A DNA stretch of 64,000 bases, taken from contig OZ242302.1 of the NCBI GenBank assembly GCA_965208025.1, positions 2,852,001 to 2,916,000 on the forward strand. Direction: 5' to 3'. The DNA comes from Bin80 sp965208025. GTDB taxonomy: Bacteria; Bacteroidota; Rhodothermia; Rhodothermales; Bin80. Position numbers and translations under genes: made by a program. The notes below the pieces were generated by a model. The model saw nothing but the letters and a program-made list of their open reading frames with translations. It was not told where the DNA came from and did not search any database. Positions 27,067-35,771 of this stretch are shown here, in pieces; the stretch's first letter is position 1, and the number at the start of each line of letters is the position of its first letter.

Positions 27067-28257
27067 ATGGGCAGAAGACGTAGCTTTTTGGTTGCAGGTA
27101 GTGTCCTAGTGGGCTGCGTGGCGATAGCCGCTACGCTCATCGCCCGAAAGCCTGAAACGGCTCGGCAGGCTGTTCCCCAGCGTGCACCCTTCGTAACTAC
27201 CGATTCCGTAAAGAGTGGAGAGGGACCTATCCCAATATATGGGGGAGGTACGGTACGTCCCTACGCACAGGTGGATGTAACAGCGGAAATTTCTGGCAGA
27301 GTTGTATGGGTGAATCCTGCATTTCAAAGTGGCGGGCTGGTATCCTCAGGTGAGATTTTGTTTCGAATTGATGATGCAGATTACTTGGGTAGAGTAGACC
27401 GCGCACGCGCCAACGTAGCTGCTCAGGAACTTGAATTATTGCGTGTGCGAGAAGAATCCAGTAGTGCGAAGGCACAGTTTGAGAAGTGGGTAAAGGATGG
27501 GAATATTGGACAACCCAGCCCCTTGGCGCTGTGGGAACCCCAACTTGCAGCCGCCCAAGCCGCGCTGGACAGGGACCAAGCTGAACTCGTTGAAGCCAAA
27601 TTATATCTTTCCAGAGTCTCCATTTATAGTCCCTTTTCTGCCGCAGTTCTGAGTGAATCTGTTGCGGTCGGACAGTTCGTGACAGCAGGTCACAATGTAG
27701 GGCGTCTATACAGTACGGAGGCCGTTGAGGTTGTGGTTCCGCTCCCTGACGAAAGTGCGGCGCTGATCCCTGGACTCTGGGAGTTGAGGCCAGGCTCTCA
27801 AAACAGGCGGGTTCCCGCTCGTGTAATTGCAAAGTTTGGCGATCAGGATTATTTTTGGAAGGGTTATGTCGATCGAGCGGAAGCAGCGCTGAAAAAGCAG
27901 ACGCGCACGACCGAGGTGGTTATTCGGGTGCCCAATCCGTTCACAGCTGGATTCGCTCTAACTACGGAGGATTTCAGACACTTGAACAGCAGTCCACCTC
28001 TTTTGATCGGCAAATTTGTGAATGTTGAGGTTGACGGAGCATTTCCAGACCAGTATTTCAGGGTACGGCGATCGGCTCTCAAACCAGATGTTGAGGTATG
28101 GGTCGTACACAACGAGGTACTGAACCGCGTTCCTGTACAAGTTCTGCAGCGCTCAGAGGATGAGGTTTTTCTCGCTGGCCCCCTTGAAGCAGGGCAACAA
28201 GTCGTTGTGAGCGGAATCCAGGCAGCCATCAATGGGATGTCAGTACGGACCCAATAA
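27067..28257 (+). CDS. RND efflux periplasmic adaptor (HlyD/MFP family)
   Basis: A 396-residue membrane fusion protein. An N-terminal anchor spans about residues 6-25 (FLVAGSVLVGCVAIAATLIA). The biotinyl-lipoyl half motifs are VDVTAEISGRVVWVNP and VSIYSPFSAAVLSESV, with an alpha-helical hairpin between them (about 115-185) and a beta-barrel and membrane-proximal domain after it (FVNVEVDG, LEAGQQVVVSGIQAAINGM). It should link the RND pump encoded next to an outer-membrane channel; no TolC-like gene is present in the window. The pump gene starts 169 bp downstream. Confidence 0.9.
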   Translation: MGRRRSFLVAGSVLVGCVAIAATLIARKPETARQAVPQRAPFVTTDSVKSGEGPIPIYGGGTVRPYAQVDVTAEISGRVVWVNPAFQSGGLVSSGEILFRIDDADYLGRVDRARANVAAQELELLRVREESSSAKAQFEKWVKDGNIGQPSPLALWEPQLAAAQAALDRDQAELVEAKLYLSRVSIYSPFSAAVLSESVAVGQFVTAGHNVGRLYSTEAVEVVVPLPDESAALIPGLWELRPGSQNRRVPARVIAKFGDQDYFWKGYVDRAEAALKKQTRTTEVVIRVPNPFTAGFALTTEDFRHLNSSPPLLIGKFVNVEVDGAFPDQYFRVRRSALKPDVEVWVVHNEVLNRVPVQVLQRSEDEVFLAGPLEAGQQVVVSGIQAAINGMSVRTQ

Positions 28258-28426
28258 TCAGTGGATTCTGCCTATCAGGAGCATGCAACCCATCTATTGC
28301 ATCCATCAACAAGGCAAAGAGGCATGCCCAATTCGGATCCATCGTGAGCATAGCAATATGAGTATCCATCCAGAGGTTGATCAAACCCTACCCCAGTATG
28401 GTGGTTTCAAACCTTAGAATCAGATT

Positions 28427-31400
28427 ATGCTGATGAATCAGGGGGGACCTTATTCGGGTGAGCCCGCAGGGCCGATCGCCTACATGGCGAGGAATCGGAT
28501 CGCTCCGAATTTGTTGATGTTTGGCATTATCGCCTTGGGTCTTGTATCGCTTGGGGGGCTGGAGCGGGAAGGCTGGCCAGTCGTCCCCTTCAATATGATT
28601 GAAGTCTTTATGGCCTATCCTGGGGCTACACCAGAAGAAATTGAAGAATCAATCATTGTTAAGATTGAAGAGCGAATTGAGACGCTGGAGGATGTCAAAG
28701 CCATCAGATCTCTGGCCGCCCCCGGGTTGGCATCCGTTAGAATTCAGTGGCGAAGCGGCACGAATCTTAGCGAAGCTATGGACGAGGTGCAGGCTGCTGT
28801 TGGACAAATTCAGTCTTTTCCAGCTACGGCGGAACGCCCCCAGTTTTGGGAAATGGATAGTCGTACCAGCGTGATTCGACTGATGCTATTCGGAGATGCC
28901 ACTGAACGTGCACTCAAAGAACTTGCGTATCAAGTCAAAAATGATTTAAAAACTTTGCCCAGCGTATCCCTCGTCGAAGTCAGTGGCACGAGCGATTATG
29001 AGATCTCAATTGAGGTACCACTTGCTACACTACGAGCACTCGGATTAACGCTGGATGACATTGCCTATGCAGTTCGCCAAAGTTCACTTAATCTTTCTGC
29101 AGGAAGCATTAACACCAGAGAGTCGGAGGTCCGAGTTCGGACGATTGGTCAGAATTACAACCAACTTGATTTTGAGGAAATCGCCATTGTTGCCCAGAGC
29201 GATGGTACGATTGTGCGCCTCAGAGATATTGCCACCATTCGGGACGGATTCCAGAAAAACAATAGGATTATCCGCCATCAGGGTATGCCGGCAGTTTTCG
29301 TGGAAGTCTATCGGGCAGAGGATGAGAACATAAAAACGATTTCAGAAACGGTCAATGTGCATGTTCAGAATGTGATCCTGCCGTCACTTCCCAGTAATAT
29401 TGGGATTACGGTATGGAACGATGATTCTCCCGTCTACTCAGAGCGCGCAAGTCTACTGGTTCGGAATGGGATTCTGGGCTTCATTCTGGTCTTCATTGCG
29501 CTGGCTCTTTTTCTTGAGATCCGGCTGGCAATATGGGTTATTTTCGGGCTGGTCACCTCCGGTGTAGGCGCTTTGTCGGTCATGCTCTGGCTTGATCTGC
29601 CACTCAACGCTCAGTCACTATTCGCATTCCTTCTGGCAATCGGTATTATTGTGGATGACGCCATTGTCGTAGCCGAGCGGATCTATTCTCAGCGCATGAC
29701 AGGTCTTTCCGGTCTGGTCGCTGCAATCAGGGGAACTCGAAGAATTAAGACGGCACTCACCTTTGCAGTCCTCACTTCGATCGCGGCGTTCACCCCTCTG
29801 CTCTTTATTCCGGGTGGGGTCGGAGAGGTATGGTTTGCACTACCCGCGATTGTGATTGGTATGCTGGTGATTTCTCTCATTGAAGCACTTTTTATTTTAC
29901 CTGCACATCTGTCTCACCTGCCAGGCCCAGAATGGACACCTTCCAATTTTGCAGATAAATTCCTTGTTCGTATCCGAACCAATGTAGACCAAGGGCTGAC
30001 TAAGTTTCTGAGGGGGCCGTTGAATCGCGCCCTTCACTTTGCTACGGATTTTCCCGCAATCATAATTTCGGGAACTGTCGGTTTGTTTGTACTCTGTCTG
30101 TCGCTCATTCCAGCCGGTGTGATTCCGACTACACTTATTGGGGTCGTAGAGGGTGATTTTGTCAATGCCACACTTGAAATGCCGGAGGGAACCCCCAAAG
30201 AGAGAACTCTTGAAGTTGCAATGGAACTGGAAGCGGCTGGAAGACGCGTGATTGAACGTCTGGATCAGGAAAGGCCAGAGGGTGCCCCTTCACTGCATCA
30301 AGGGACTCTCATCGTGGTAGGTCAAGGCCCCCGTGTAGAAGGAGGAGGACTTGATTCATCCCCTACGATGAATCCCCAGTCACATGTTGCGGGGATTGAA
30401 ATCAGGTTATTGAATGCTAGGCAACGCGATATGTCCACCATTGCAATCATGCAGGCTTGGCGGGAAGAGGTGGGAATCCTGCCCTATGTTCGTGGAATTG
30501 CTTTCAGTGGTGATGTCATCAATCTAGGGAGTCCTGTGGAGGTTGTTCTATCTCACCCAAATCCGGACCGTCTCGTTGCAGCGTCTGATTCAGTTGTGAA
30601 TCGCCTGTATAGTGTGCGAGGTGTTTTTGATATCCGATCAGATCATGCTCTGGGTGTCGGGGAGATTCAACTGGGGTTGCGTCCTGAAGCGCGGACACTC
30701 GGCATCACCGTCGAAGATCTGGCACAACAGGTACGGTCAGCTTTTTTTGGTGTGGAAACGGTCAGACTTCAACGAGGCGAAGAAGAAGTCAGAGTCTATA
30801 CTCGCCTACCTGAGAACGAACGAGAAGCAATCACAGATGTTGAGGGGTATTTGATCCAGACGCAATCAGAGGGGAAGGTCCCGATCCATCAAATTGCCAC
30901 AATGACAATGGGAACCTCCCCACCCGTCATTCGACGCAGGGATGGACAACGAATCGTCACCGTGACGGCCGATGTGAATGCCGAAGAGATCTCTGGATCA
31001 GAGGCCAATGAGATTCTTGAAAAAAGTTTTCTTCCAGAGATCATCGCTTCCGAGCCAGAGTTGACCTATTCCTTTGGGGGGGAACAGCAAGAACAACTGG
31101 AGTCTCTGGGTGCACTCAATCGTGGATTCATGCTCGCTATGTTAGCGATTTATGCGTTGTTGGCGATTCCCCTGCGATCCTATCGTAAACCATTTCTATT
31201 GATGGCCATCGTGCCATTCGGACTGATTGGAATCATTCTGGGTCACTTGATCCTTGGCCTTCCGCTCAGTGCGGTTTCTTTCCTGGGCTTTTTCGGTCTC
31301 AGTGGGGTAATTGTGAACGATTCGTTAGTCATGATTGATTCTATTGATCAACGCATTCGAGAGGGAAGTACACCAAGGGAGGCAATTATTGAAGGTGCCA

Positions 31401-31630
31401 AGAGTCGGTTTCGTCCAATTATGCTGACGTCAGTGACGACATTTCTGGCATTTGTTCCGCTGATCCTGGAGCCCGCAATTCAAGCGCAGTACCTAGTCCC
31501 GTTTGCGGCCTCATTAGGTGTCGGTATCATGATTACAACGGCAATCCTGATGCTGCTCTTGCCTGCGTTGTTGGCTGCTTTTTCTCGAATCAACTCCAGT
31601 CGTGCTGTACAGGTAAAGCAGAATACCTGA
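28427..31630 (+). CDS. RND family efflux transporter permease (AcrB/HAE-type)
   Basis: A 1067-residue RND permease with the expected twelve-helix, two-porter-loop layout. The first helix follows a short cytoplasmic N-terminus (IAPNLLMFGIIALGLVSLGG). The proton relay pair in TM4 is present as D410-D411 (IIVDDAIVVAER), and the second half has the matching FFGLSGVIVNDSLVMIDSI region. The large periplasmic loops carry FVEVYRAEDENIKTI and VRVYTRLPENERE. Complete length for the family. With the adaptor upstream it forms a tripartite exporter lacking a local outer-membrane factor. The position next to lipid-modifying genes suggests, but does not prove, a lipid or hydrophobic cargo. Confidence 0.92.
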   Translation: MLMNQGGPYSGEPAGPIAYMARNRIAPNLLMFGIIALGLVSLGGLEREGWPVVPFNMIEVFMAYPGATPEEIEESIIVKIEERIETLEDVKAIRSLAAPGLASVRIQWRSGTNLSEAMDEVQAAVGQIQSFPATAERPQFWEMDSRTSVIRLMLFGDATERALKELAYQVKNDLKTLPSVSLVEVSGTSDYEISIEVPLATLRALGLTLDDIAYAVRQSSLNLSAGSINTRESEVRVRTIGQNYNQLDFEEIAIVAQSDGTIVRLRDIATIRDGFQKNNRIIRHQGMPAVFVEVYRAEDENIKTISETVNVHVQNVILPSLPSNIGITVWNDDSPVYSERASLLVRNGILGFILVFIALALFLEIRLAIWVIFGLVTSGVGALSVMLWLDLPLNAQSLFAFLLAIGIIVDDAIVVAERIYSQRMTGLSGLVAAIRGTRRIKTALTFAVLTSIAAFTPLLFIPGGVGEVWFALPAIVIGMLVISLIEALFILPAHLSHLPGPEWTPSNFADKFLVRIRTNVDQGLTKFLRGPLNRALHFATDFPAIIISGTVGLFVLCLSLIPAGVIPTTLIGVVEGDFVNATLEMPEGTPKERTLEVAMELEAAGRRVIERLDQERPEGAPSLHQGTLIVVGQGPRVEGGGLDSSPTMNPQSHVAGIEIRLLNARQRDMSTIAIMQAWREEVGILPYVRGIAFSGDVINLGSPVEVVLSHPNPDRLVAASDSVVNRLYSVRGVFDIRSDHALGVGEIQLGLRPEARTLGITVEDLAQQVRSAFFGVETVRLQRGEEEVRVYTRLPENEREAITDVEGYLIQTQSEGKVPIHQIATMTMGTSPPVIRRRDGQRIVTVTADVNAEEISGSEANEILEKSFLPEIIASEPELTYSFGGEQQEQLESLGALNRGFMLAMLAIYALLAIPLRSYRKPFLLMAIVPFGLIGIILGHLILGLPLSAVSFLGFFGLSGVIVNDSLVMIDSIDQRIREGSTPREAIIEGAKSRFRPIMLTSVTTFLAFVPLILEPAIQAQYLVPFAASLGVGIMITTAILMLLLPALLAAFSRINSSRAVQVKQNT

Positions 31631-32034
31631 CCCTGTCTTGGTCCGACTTTCGGATTCCCGCAAACTTCTTGCTTATTGCCTAGCAATATCGCATTAGATT
31701 TTACCCAAAGAGTGGCAAGTCATATCAATCCACCCTTGACCCGTGAAGCAAAAGCGTGTCGGCGTGAAGAGAAAGATGCTCCTGCATCCGTTAACCACTC
31801 GGTCATGGAAGACCTGAGAGAGGCAGACACATTCGCATTCCATCTTCTTATTCCTGACCTCTCTTGATACCCGTCCCAAGTCCAACTGCAGATACTATGG
31901 GGTTGACGAATATTTTCTTTGCGCCAGTAATCCTCAAGGAACCAAGGATCAAGAACAGTCAGGGATGACAGAGCCGTTTGGTGTCGAGGCAGAAGAGGTG
32001 CTTGAAGTTCTGACCACAAGAATCGTGAAAAGAT

Positions 32035-32196
32035 TTAATCAATACCCTGATAGGAGACAAGTACCGTGATGATTTTTTCTGAATCCAAGGTGTCCAGAGG
32101 GACGATGAACCCCTCAAAGGCGTTGAACCAACCATATAGACACATGGGATATTGGCAGGAATTTTTGATATGATCAATTGCGTTGATGACGGGCAT
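32035..32196 (-). CDS. Small hypothetical protein or gene fragment
   Basis: A 53-residue frame begins at ATG 32196 and is preceded by a strong purine-rich site (GGGGGAGGAGACCAAGGAA), which is rare in this window. The product (MPVINAIDHIKNSCQYPMCL..., then VPLDTLDSEKIITVLVSYQG) has plausible coding character but no family I recognise and ends abruptly at TAA. It may be the start of a truncated gene whose remainder was lost. Confidence 0.35.
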   Translation of the reverse strand: MPVINAIDHIKNSCQYPMCLYGWFNAFEGFIVPLDTLDSEKIITVLVSYQGID

Positions 32197-32296
32197 TTCC
32201 TTGGTCTCCTCCCCCAAATCGGCTCAAATTGGCATGATAGCAATTTAGGGGGTCACAAACTTACTCAGCGGTATTCCACCCAAAAATAACATAAAG

Positions 32297-32363
32297 TGAC
32301 GCCTTCTTGAAATGAGACAATCCCCGAACGAAAACCACCTATACACACCAAGAAGGCATCCAT
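32297..32363. repeat. Imperfect inverted repeat
   Basis: GACGCCTTCTTGA (about 32298-32310) and CCAAGAAGGCATC (about 32348-32360) pair over 12 positions with one mismatch, separated by roughly 38 bp. It could be a terminator-like hairpin without T tract, or the ends of a small lost element. Confidence 0.4.
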
Positions 32364-32659
32364 ACGTCCTGATCGTCTTAGAAGGGTATACAGACGTTCG
32401 CGGCTAATCCGTTGGGATCACCCGAGGAGTTTACATTAAAGATCCTGAACATGACCACAGGGAAGATCAAGCTTCGGTAGATTGGGGGAGAATAGGTTGG
32501 GAATACAACGATTGGGAGAAGAGTACACGATTTATGGGTACACATGTAATGGAATCCTACGAATTTTCATAGAAACTTCATGTATGAATGGAAGTTATTA
32601 TCCATAAAGTAGTTATATTTGTATCAATTCTAACCACTAACGTCAACTTTTGATGGAAT

Positions 32660-33742
32660 ATGTCTGTGCAACCAGCTACCTTTACGATTCCATCTGGGCA
32701 CTACCGAAAAGTCCAGAGACACGATCGGATCGGTATAGTTCTGTTCCATTGGGGCGGCCCAAGTAGTGTGAGGAATGTTCATTCATTCCTACGCCGCGTA
32801 TATGACGAAAGGTACATTAAGAATTTCTTCTGGGGAATTCGTAATATTCAAGCAGTTCTTTCGTGGGGCGTGGCGGTTTCCATGCGACAAAAAATTCAGT
32901 ACGAACTGAGTGCTGTCGGGGGCAATTGCCCTGCAATCAAATTGATCAATGAGCAGGCTCGTGCTCTCCAGAGTACGTTGACCCGACGATGGGGAAACAA
33001 GGTTGATGTGCACTTCCGCGTTTACACAGCAATGCGGTATGCCCACCCATTTGCCTATGAAACCGCCCAGCAGATGTACAGGGATGGCATTGAACATGTT
33101 GTACTGGTCCCTGCGTACTTGCAGGAATCCAATGTGGGCAGACAAAAATCGGTGGACAACTGGCACGAACTATCTACCAGCGGTGACATTCCCCAGTGGC
33201 CTACCTGTGAACTTCCCTCGTTCGTGCGCACTCCCAGAGTGATCACGGCTCTCAACGAGCGAATAGATCAGACGCTTCAGCGATTTCCTAAATCCCTCCG
33301 ATCGGATGCTGCCATCATTTTTTGTGCACCTGAGCTACCAGACCAAGATAAAGACAAGTTTCATAATGAGGTCTCGCAGGTAGGTAAGGTCGTCATGCAG
33401 CAGCGTGCGGAAAAACGCCCGATCTACACGGCATTTTATGTGTATTACGGCGCAATTGGAGACCATCTGCGAGGGCTGAAGAAGAAAATTGTTCAAGTCG
33501 CGGATGAAGGGAACCGTTGTGTCATGCTGCTCCCCCTATGCGGGACTACAGAAAATCTACAGACCACCTACAGTATGGATATTTCTTGCAGGGAATATGC
33601 GCATCAGGCAGGGATCCACCATTTTCAAGTTGCAAAGACACTCAATAGCAATTCGCTGTTTCTGGAAACATTATCCGACTTAATTGGAAGTGCTGTTAGA
33701 TCAAGTATGTCTAATAAAGCCCCTTCAGTTCCAGAAAGCTAG
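32660..33742 (+). CDS. Ferrochelatase-like protein with altered active site
   Basis: A 360-residue HemH-family protein. Family blocks are visible: IGIVLFHWGGPSSVRNVHSF (N-terminal Gly-Gly-Pro), VGGNCPAIKLINEQARAL (for the GGxSPL...Q block), MRYAHPF, and DGIEHVVLVPAYLQESNVG. However, the catalytic histidine motif (FSxHGLP in active enzymes) reads FCAPELP, placing P224 at the histidine, and the conserved glutamate of the C-terminal ETLxEID block reads LQTTYSMD (about 300-307). Both metal-insertion residues therefore appear lost. It may be a porphyrin-binding pseudo-enzyme, or a chelatase with different chemistry, rather than the cell's heme synthase. Its stop overlaps the stop of the converging glycosylase gene in CTAG. 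Confidence 0.75.
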   Translation: MSVQPATFTIPSGHYRKVQRHDRIGIVLFHWGGPSSVRNVHSFLRRVYDERYIKNFFWGIRNIQAVLSWGVAVSMRQKIQYELSAVGGNCPAIKLINEQARALQSTLTRRWGNKVDVHFRVYTAMRYAHPFAYETAQQMYRDGIEHVVLVPAYLQESNVGRQKSVDNWHELSTSGDIPQWPTCELPSFVRTPRVITALNERIDQTLQRFPKSLRSDAAIIFCAPELPDQDKDKFHNEVSQVGKVVMQQRAEKRPIYTAFYVYYGAIGDHLRGLKKKIVQVADEGNRCVMLLPLCGTTENLQTTYSMDISCREYAHQAGIHHFQVAKTLNSNSLFLETLSDLIGSAVRSSMSNKAPSVPES

Positions 33743-34353
33743 ACATCGTTCGCTCGCCATAGATACCAACTGGCAACACTTCGGAAAGGCCTCCACAAGT
33801 TCCCCAACTCCTCCAATTCGGAGGGCTTTGGAAGTTCATCTAGCCCGTAGGTGATCTTGTATCCCCGCCGAATCCCCAGATCTGTGACCGGCCATACATC
33901 TGGACGCCCCAGGTTAAAGATCAGAAACATCTGCGCCGTCCAAACTCCAATTCCTCGGTGGATCGTGAGGGACTCAACGATTTCCTCGTCACTCATCGTT
34001 TTGACCTTTTCATGATCTGGAAGAGTCCCCTCCTTTGCACCAACCGCTAGGCCGCGTACCGTATTTTCCTTCGTTTGAGAAAGCCCCACGGATCTGAGCA
34101 TTCCCACCGGAGTCTCCAACACCGCCTCCGGTTCAGGGGCCCCGCCAAACAGGTCAAATAGACGTCGCTGAATTGCCTGTGCAGCATGTCTGGAAATTTG
34201 TTGGAAGATCACAGAGTGAACCAGCGCCTGAAAAGGATTCCACTCAGCGGTGAGAACCAATTCAAAAGGACCTGCAAGAGTCACCAGATTGGCCATTTGC
34301 GGATCTGAAGATTGGAGAATTTGGACTGCCTGGTCCACATCATAAGGTACCAT
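33739..34353 (-). CDS. DNA-3-methyladenine glycosylase (AlkA-like HhH-GPD)
   Basis: A 204-residue base-excision repair glycosylase. The HhH-GPD signature lies at about 129-165: helix-hairpin-helix LTIHRGIGVWTAQMFLIF followed by the catalytic aspartate D158 in WPVTDLGIRRG. FQALVHSVIFQQIS is the family's N-terminal helix pattern. It lacks the extra N-terminal domain of E. coli AlkA, like the short MAG/AlkA forms in many bacteria, and no Fe-S cysteines are present, so it is not an EndoIII or MutY. It should remove alkylated purines. Convergent with the ferrochelatase-like gene. Confidence 0.9.
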   Translation of the reverse strand: MVPYDVDQAVQILQSSDPQMANLVTLAGPFELVLTAEWNPFQALVHSVIFQQISRHAAQAIQRRLFDLFGGAPEPEAVLETPVGMLRSVGLSQTKENTVRGLAVGAKEGTLPDHEKVKTMSDEEIVESLTIHRGIGVWTAQMFLIFNLGRPDVWPVTDLGIRRGYKITYGLDELPKPSELEELGNLWRPFRSVASWYLWRANDV

Positions 34354-34490
34354 CGAAGAATCACCAAACGATCAAATTTGAGGAGGAAATAGAAAATATT
34401 TTTTGAGATGAGTGTAACCCTACGGGTATGCATCCGTAAGGTGAAATAGAACAACATGTCACTAACCACCACCTAAGATCCATTAGTCCG

Positions 34491-35000
34491 ATGAAATACT
34501 TCTTTGCATTTTGTTTCTTCATACTTCTTTCTGTACCTGTATTCGCACAGGATGCTACAACTATTTTGGAAGATGAAAGGATTCGCTGGAACTTGGCTGC
34601 AGCTCAGATTGAAGCATCTTTGGACTCGGAATACGAGTTCGTTCGTGAGCAAACACTCAAAAATGCTATCATCATTGTGACGCTCTATCGAGATAAGATT
34701 GATCTTGCCAATCAAGAATCCCTGTTGAACAAGATCTACGCCGAATCCGAATCCGAGGAACATCGCAACCTTGCACTTGCTCTGCTCCAAACGATTGGCG
34801 GTGAGAGAGCGCAGGATTATATGAACCATGAGGCAACCCAGGCCGAAGCGAACCAAGTCCGCTCAGTTCTGGCAACCGTCTTGAAGGATTATCTCGAAAG
34901 CTGTGAAGTTCGGTCCGATTGGCCTGCTTATGAGAGGCAAGATGATGGCGATCAGGTAAAGTTCAAGATGGCGACTTGGCGCATATTTTCCTGCTCTTAG
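34491..35000 (+). CDS. Small secreted protein, tandem paralogue A
   Basis: A 169-residue protein with a Sec signal peptide (MKYFFAFCFFILLSVPVFAQ, cleavage after FAQ or FA). The mature part is helical with a HEAT-like look (VREQTLKNAIIIVTLYRDKI, then LLNKIYAES and NLALALLQTIGGERAQDY). It is strongly similar to the gene at 35194; the copies diverge only near the C-terminus, where this one has an extra charged tail. No known family recognised. Both genes are preceded by a GTGTAACCC element about 35-90 bp upstream, so the promoter region was duplicated with the gene. Confidence 0.75.
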   Translation: MKYFFAFCFFILLSVPVFAQDATTILEDERIRWNLAAAQIEASLDSEYEFVREQTLKNAIIIVTLYRDKIDLANQESLLNKIYAESESEEHRNLALALLQTIGGERAQDYMNHEATQAEANQVRSVLATVLKDYLESCEVRSDWPAYERQDDGDQVKFKMATWRIFSCS

Positions 35001-35193
35001 TCTTGAATGAACTCTTTCCTTTGAATACGCCTGTGAAATGATGTTTCGTACGCACAAGATCATGGTTCCTCAGGATGATGCGAATAAAACTCTGGTTACG
35101 AGCAAAAAAATTCACAGGTGCGTGTAACCCGATGGCAGCGCTTCCGTAAGTGCACTAAACAATACTCCACTAACCACTTAATTACTAAATCCC

Positions 35194-35631
35194 ATGAAAT
35201 ACTTCTTTGCAATTTGTTTCTCCGTACTCCTTTCTGTCCCGGTATTTGCGCAGAATCCTGCCAGTCTTCTGGAAGATGAGAAGATTCGCTGGAACTTGGC
35301 AGCAGCTCAGATTGAGGTCTCTCTTGACTCTGAGTACGAGTCCGTTCGCGAACAGACACTCAAAAATGCCATTGTGATTGTAACGCTCTATCGCGATAAG
35401 ATTAATCTTGCCAATCAAGGATCACTCTTGAAAAAGATCTACGTTGAGTCTAAATCCGCCGAACATCGCAACCTTGCATTTGCTTTACTACAGACGATCG
35501 GCGGCAATAGAGCTCAGGATTACTTGGCCCGACATGCGACACAGGCCGAATCCGATGAGGTTCGCATGGTTTTGGTAACGGTCTTGAATGATTACTTCAA
35601 TAGTCGTCAAGACTCCACCGCGATCGGATAG
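35194..35631 (+). CDS. Small secreted protein, tandem paralogue B
   Basis: A 145-residue paralogue of the preceding gene, with the same signal peptide layout (MKYFFAICFSVLLSVPVFAQ) and the same helical core (VREQTLKNAIVIVTLYRDKI, NLAFALLQTIGGNRAQDYL). It ends at DSTAIG, 24 residues shorter than copy A. A strong intrinsic terminator follows 40 bp downstream. Function unknown; periplasmic or secreted location is inferred from the signal peptide. Confidence 0.75.
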   Translation: MKYFFAICFSVLLSVPVFAQNPASLLEDEKIRWNLAAAQIEVSLDSEYESVREQTLKNAIVIVTLYRDKINLANQGSLLKKIYVESKSAEHRNLAFALLQTIGGNRAQDYLARHATQAESDEVRMVLVTVLNDYFNSRQDSTAIG

Positions 35632-35671
35632 AGAACAGCTTTTCTTCCATCAATCCAATCGTTTCAAATAA

Positions 35672-35706
35672 GGGAGTCTGCGGTGATGTCCGCGGGCTCC
35701 CTTTTT
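35672..35706 (+). terminator. Rho-independent terminator
   Basis: GGGAGTCTGCGG pairs with CCGCGGGCTCCC over 12 positions (two G-U) around a 6-nt loop, followed directly by TTTTT. It sits 40 bp after paralogue B and would end transcription before the converging tamB gene. Confidence 0.9.
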
Positions 35707-35771
35707 GTGTTTTGGGGAAAATCCGTAACGCCCCAATATGCGGTATTGACCTACTTATCCCAGGGATCACT

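Larger units (their letters stand above)
31631..32659. other. 1-kb gene-poor region
   Basis: No recognisable protein-coding gene fills this stretch. It contains a small minus-strand frame with a good ribosome binding site (32196-32035), a near-palindromic block just upstream of it (AAATTGGCATGATAGCAATTT, 32226-32246, whose AAATTG arms pair), and an inverted repeat at 32297-32363. The density of short repeats suggests remnants of a mobile element. Confidence 0.5.

Noticed and set aside
31720..32019. 99-codon minus-strand frame
   Set aside because: Amino acid composition (Ser/Arg/Trp-rich, no patterns) is that of a non-coding frame and it has no start context.
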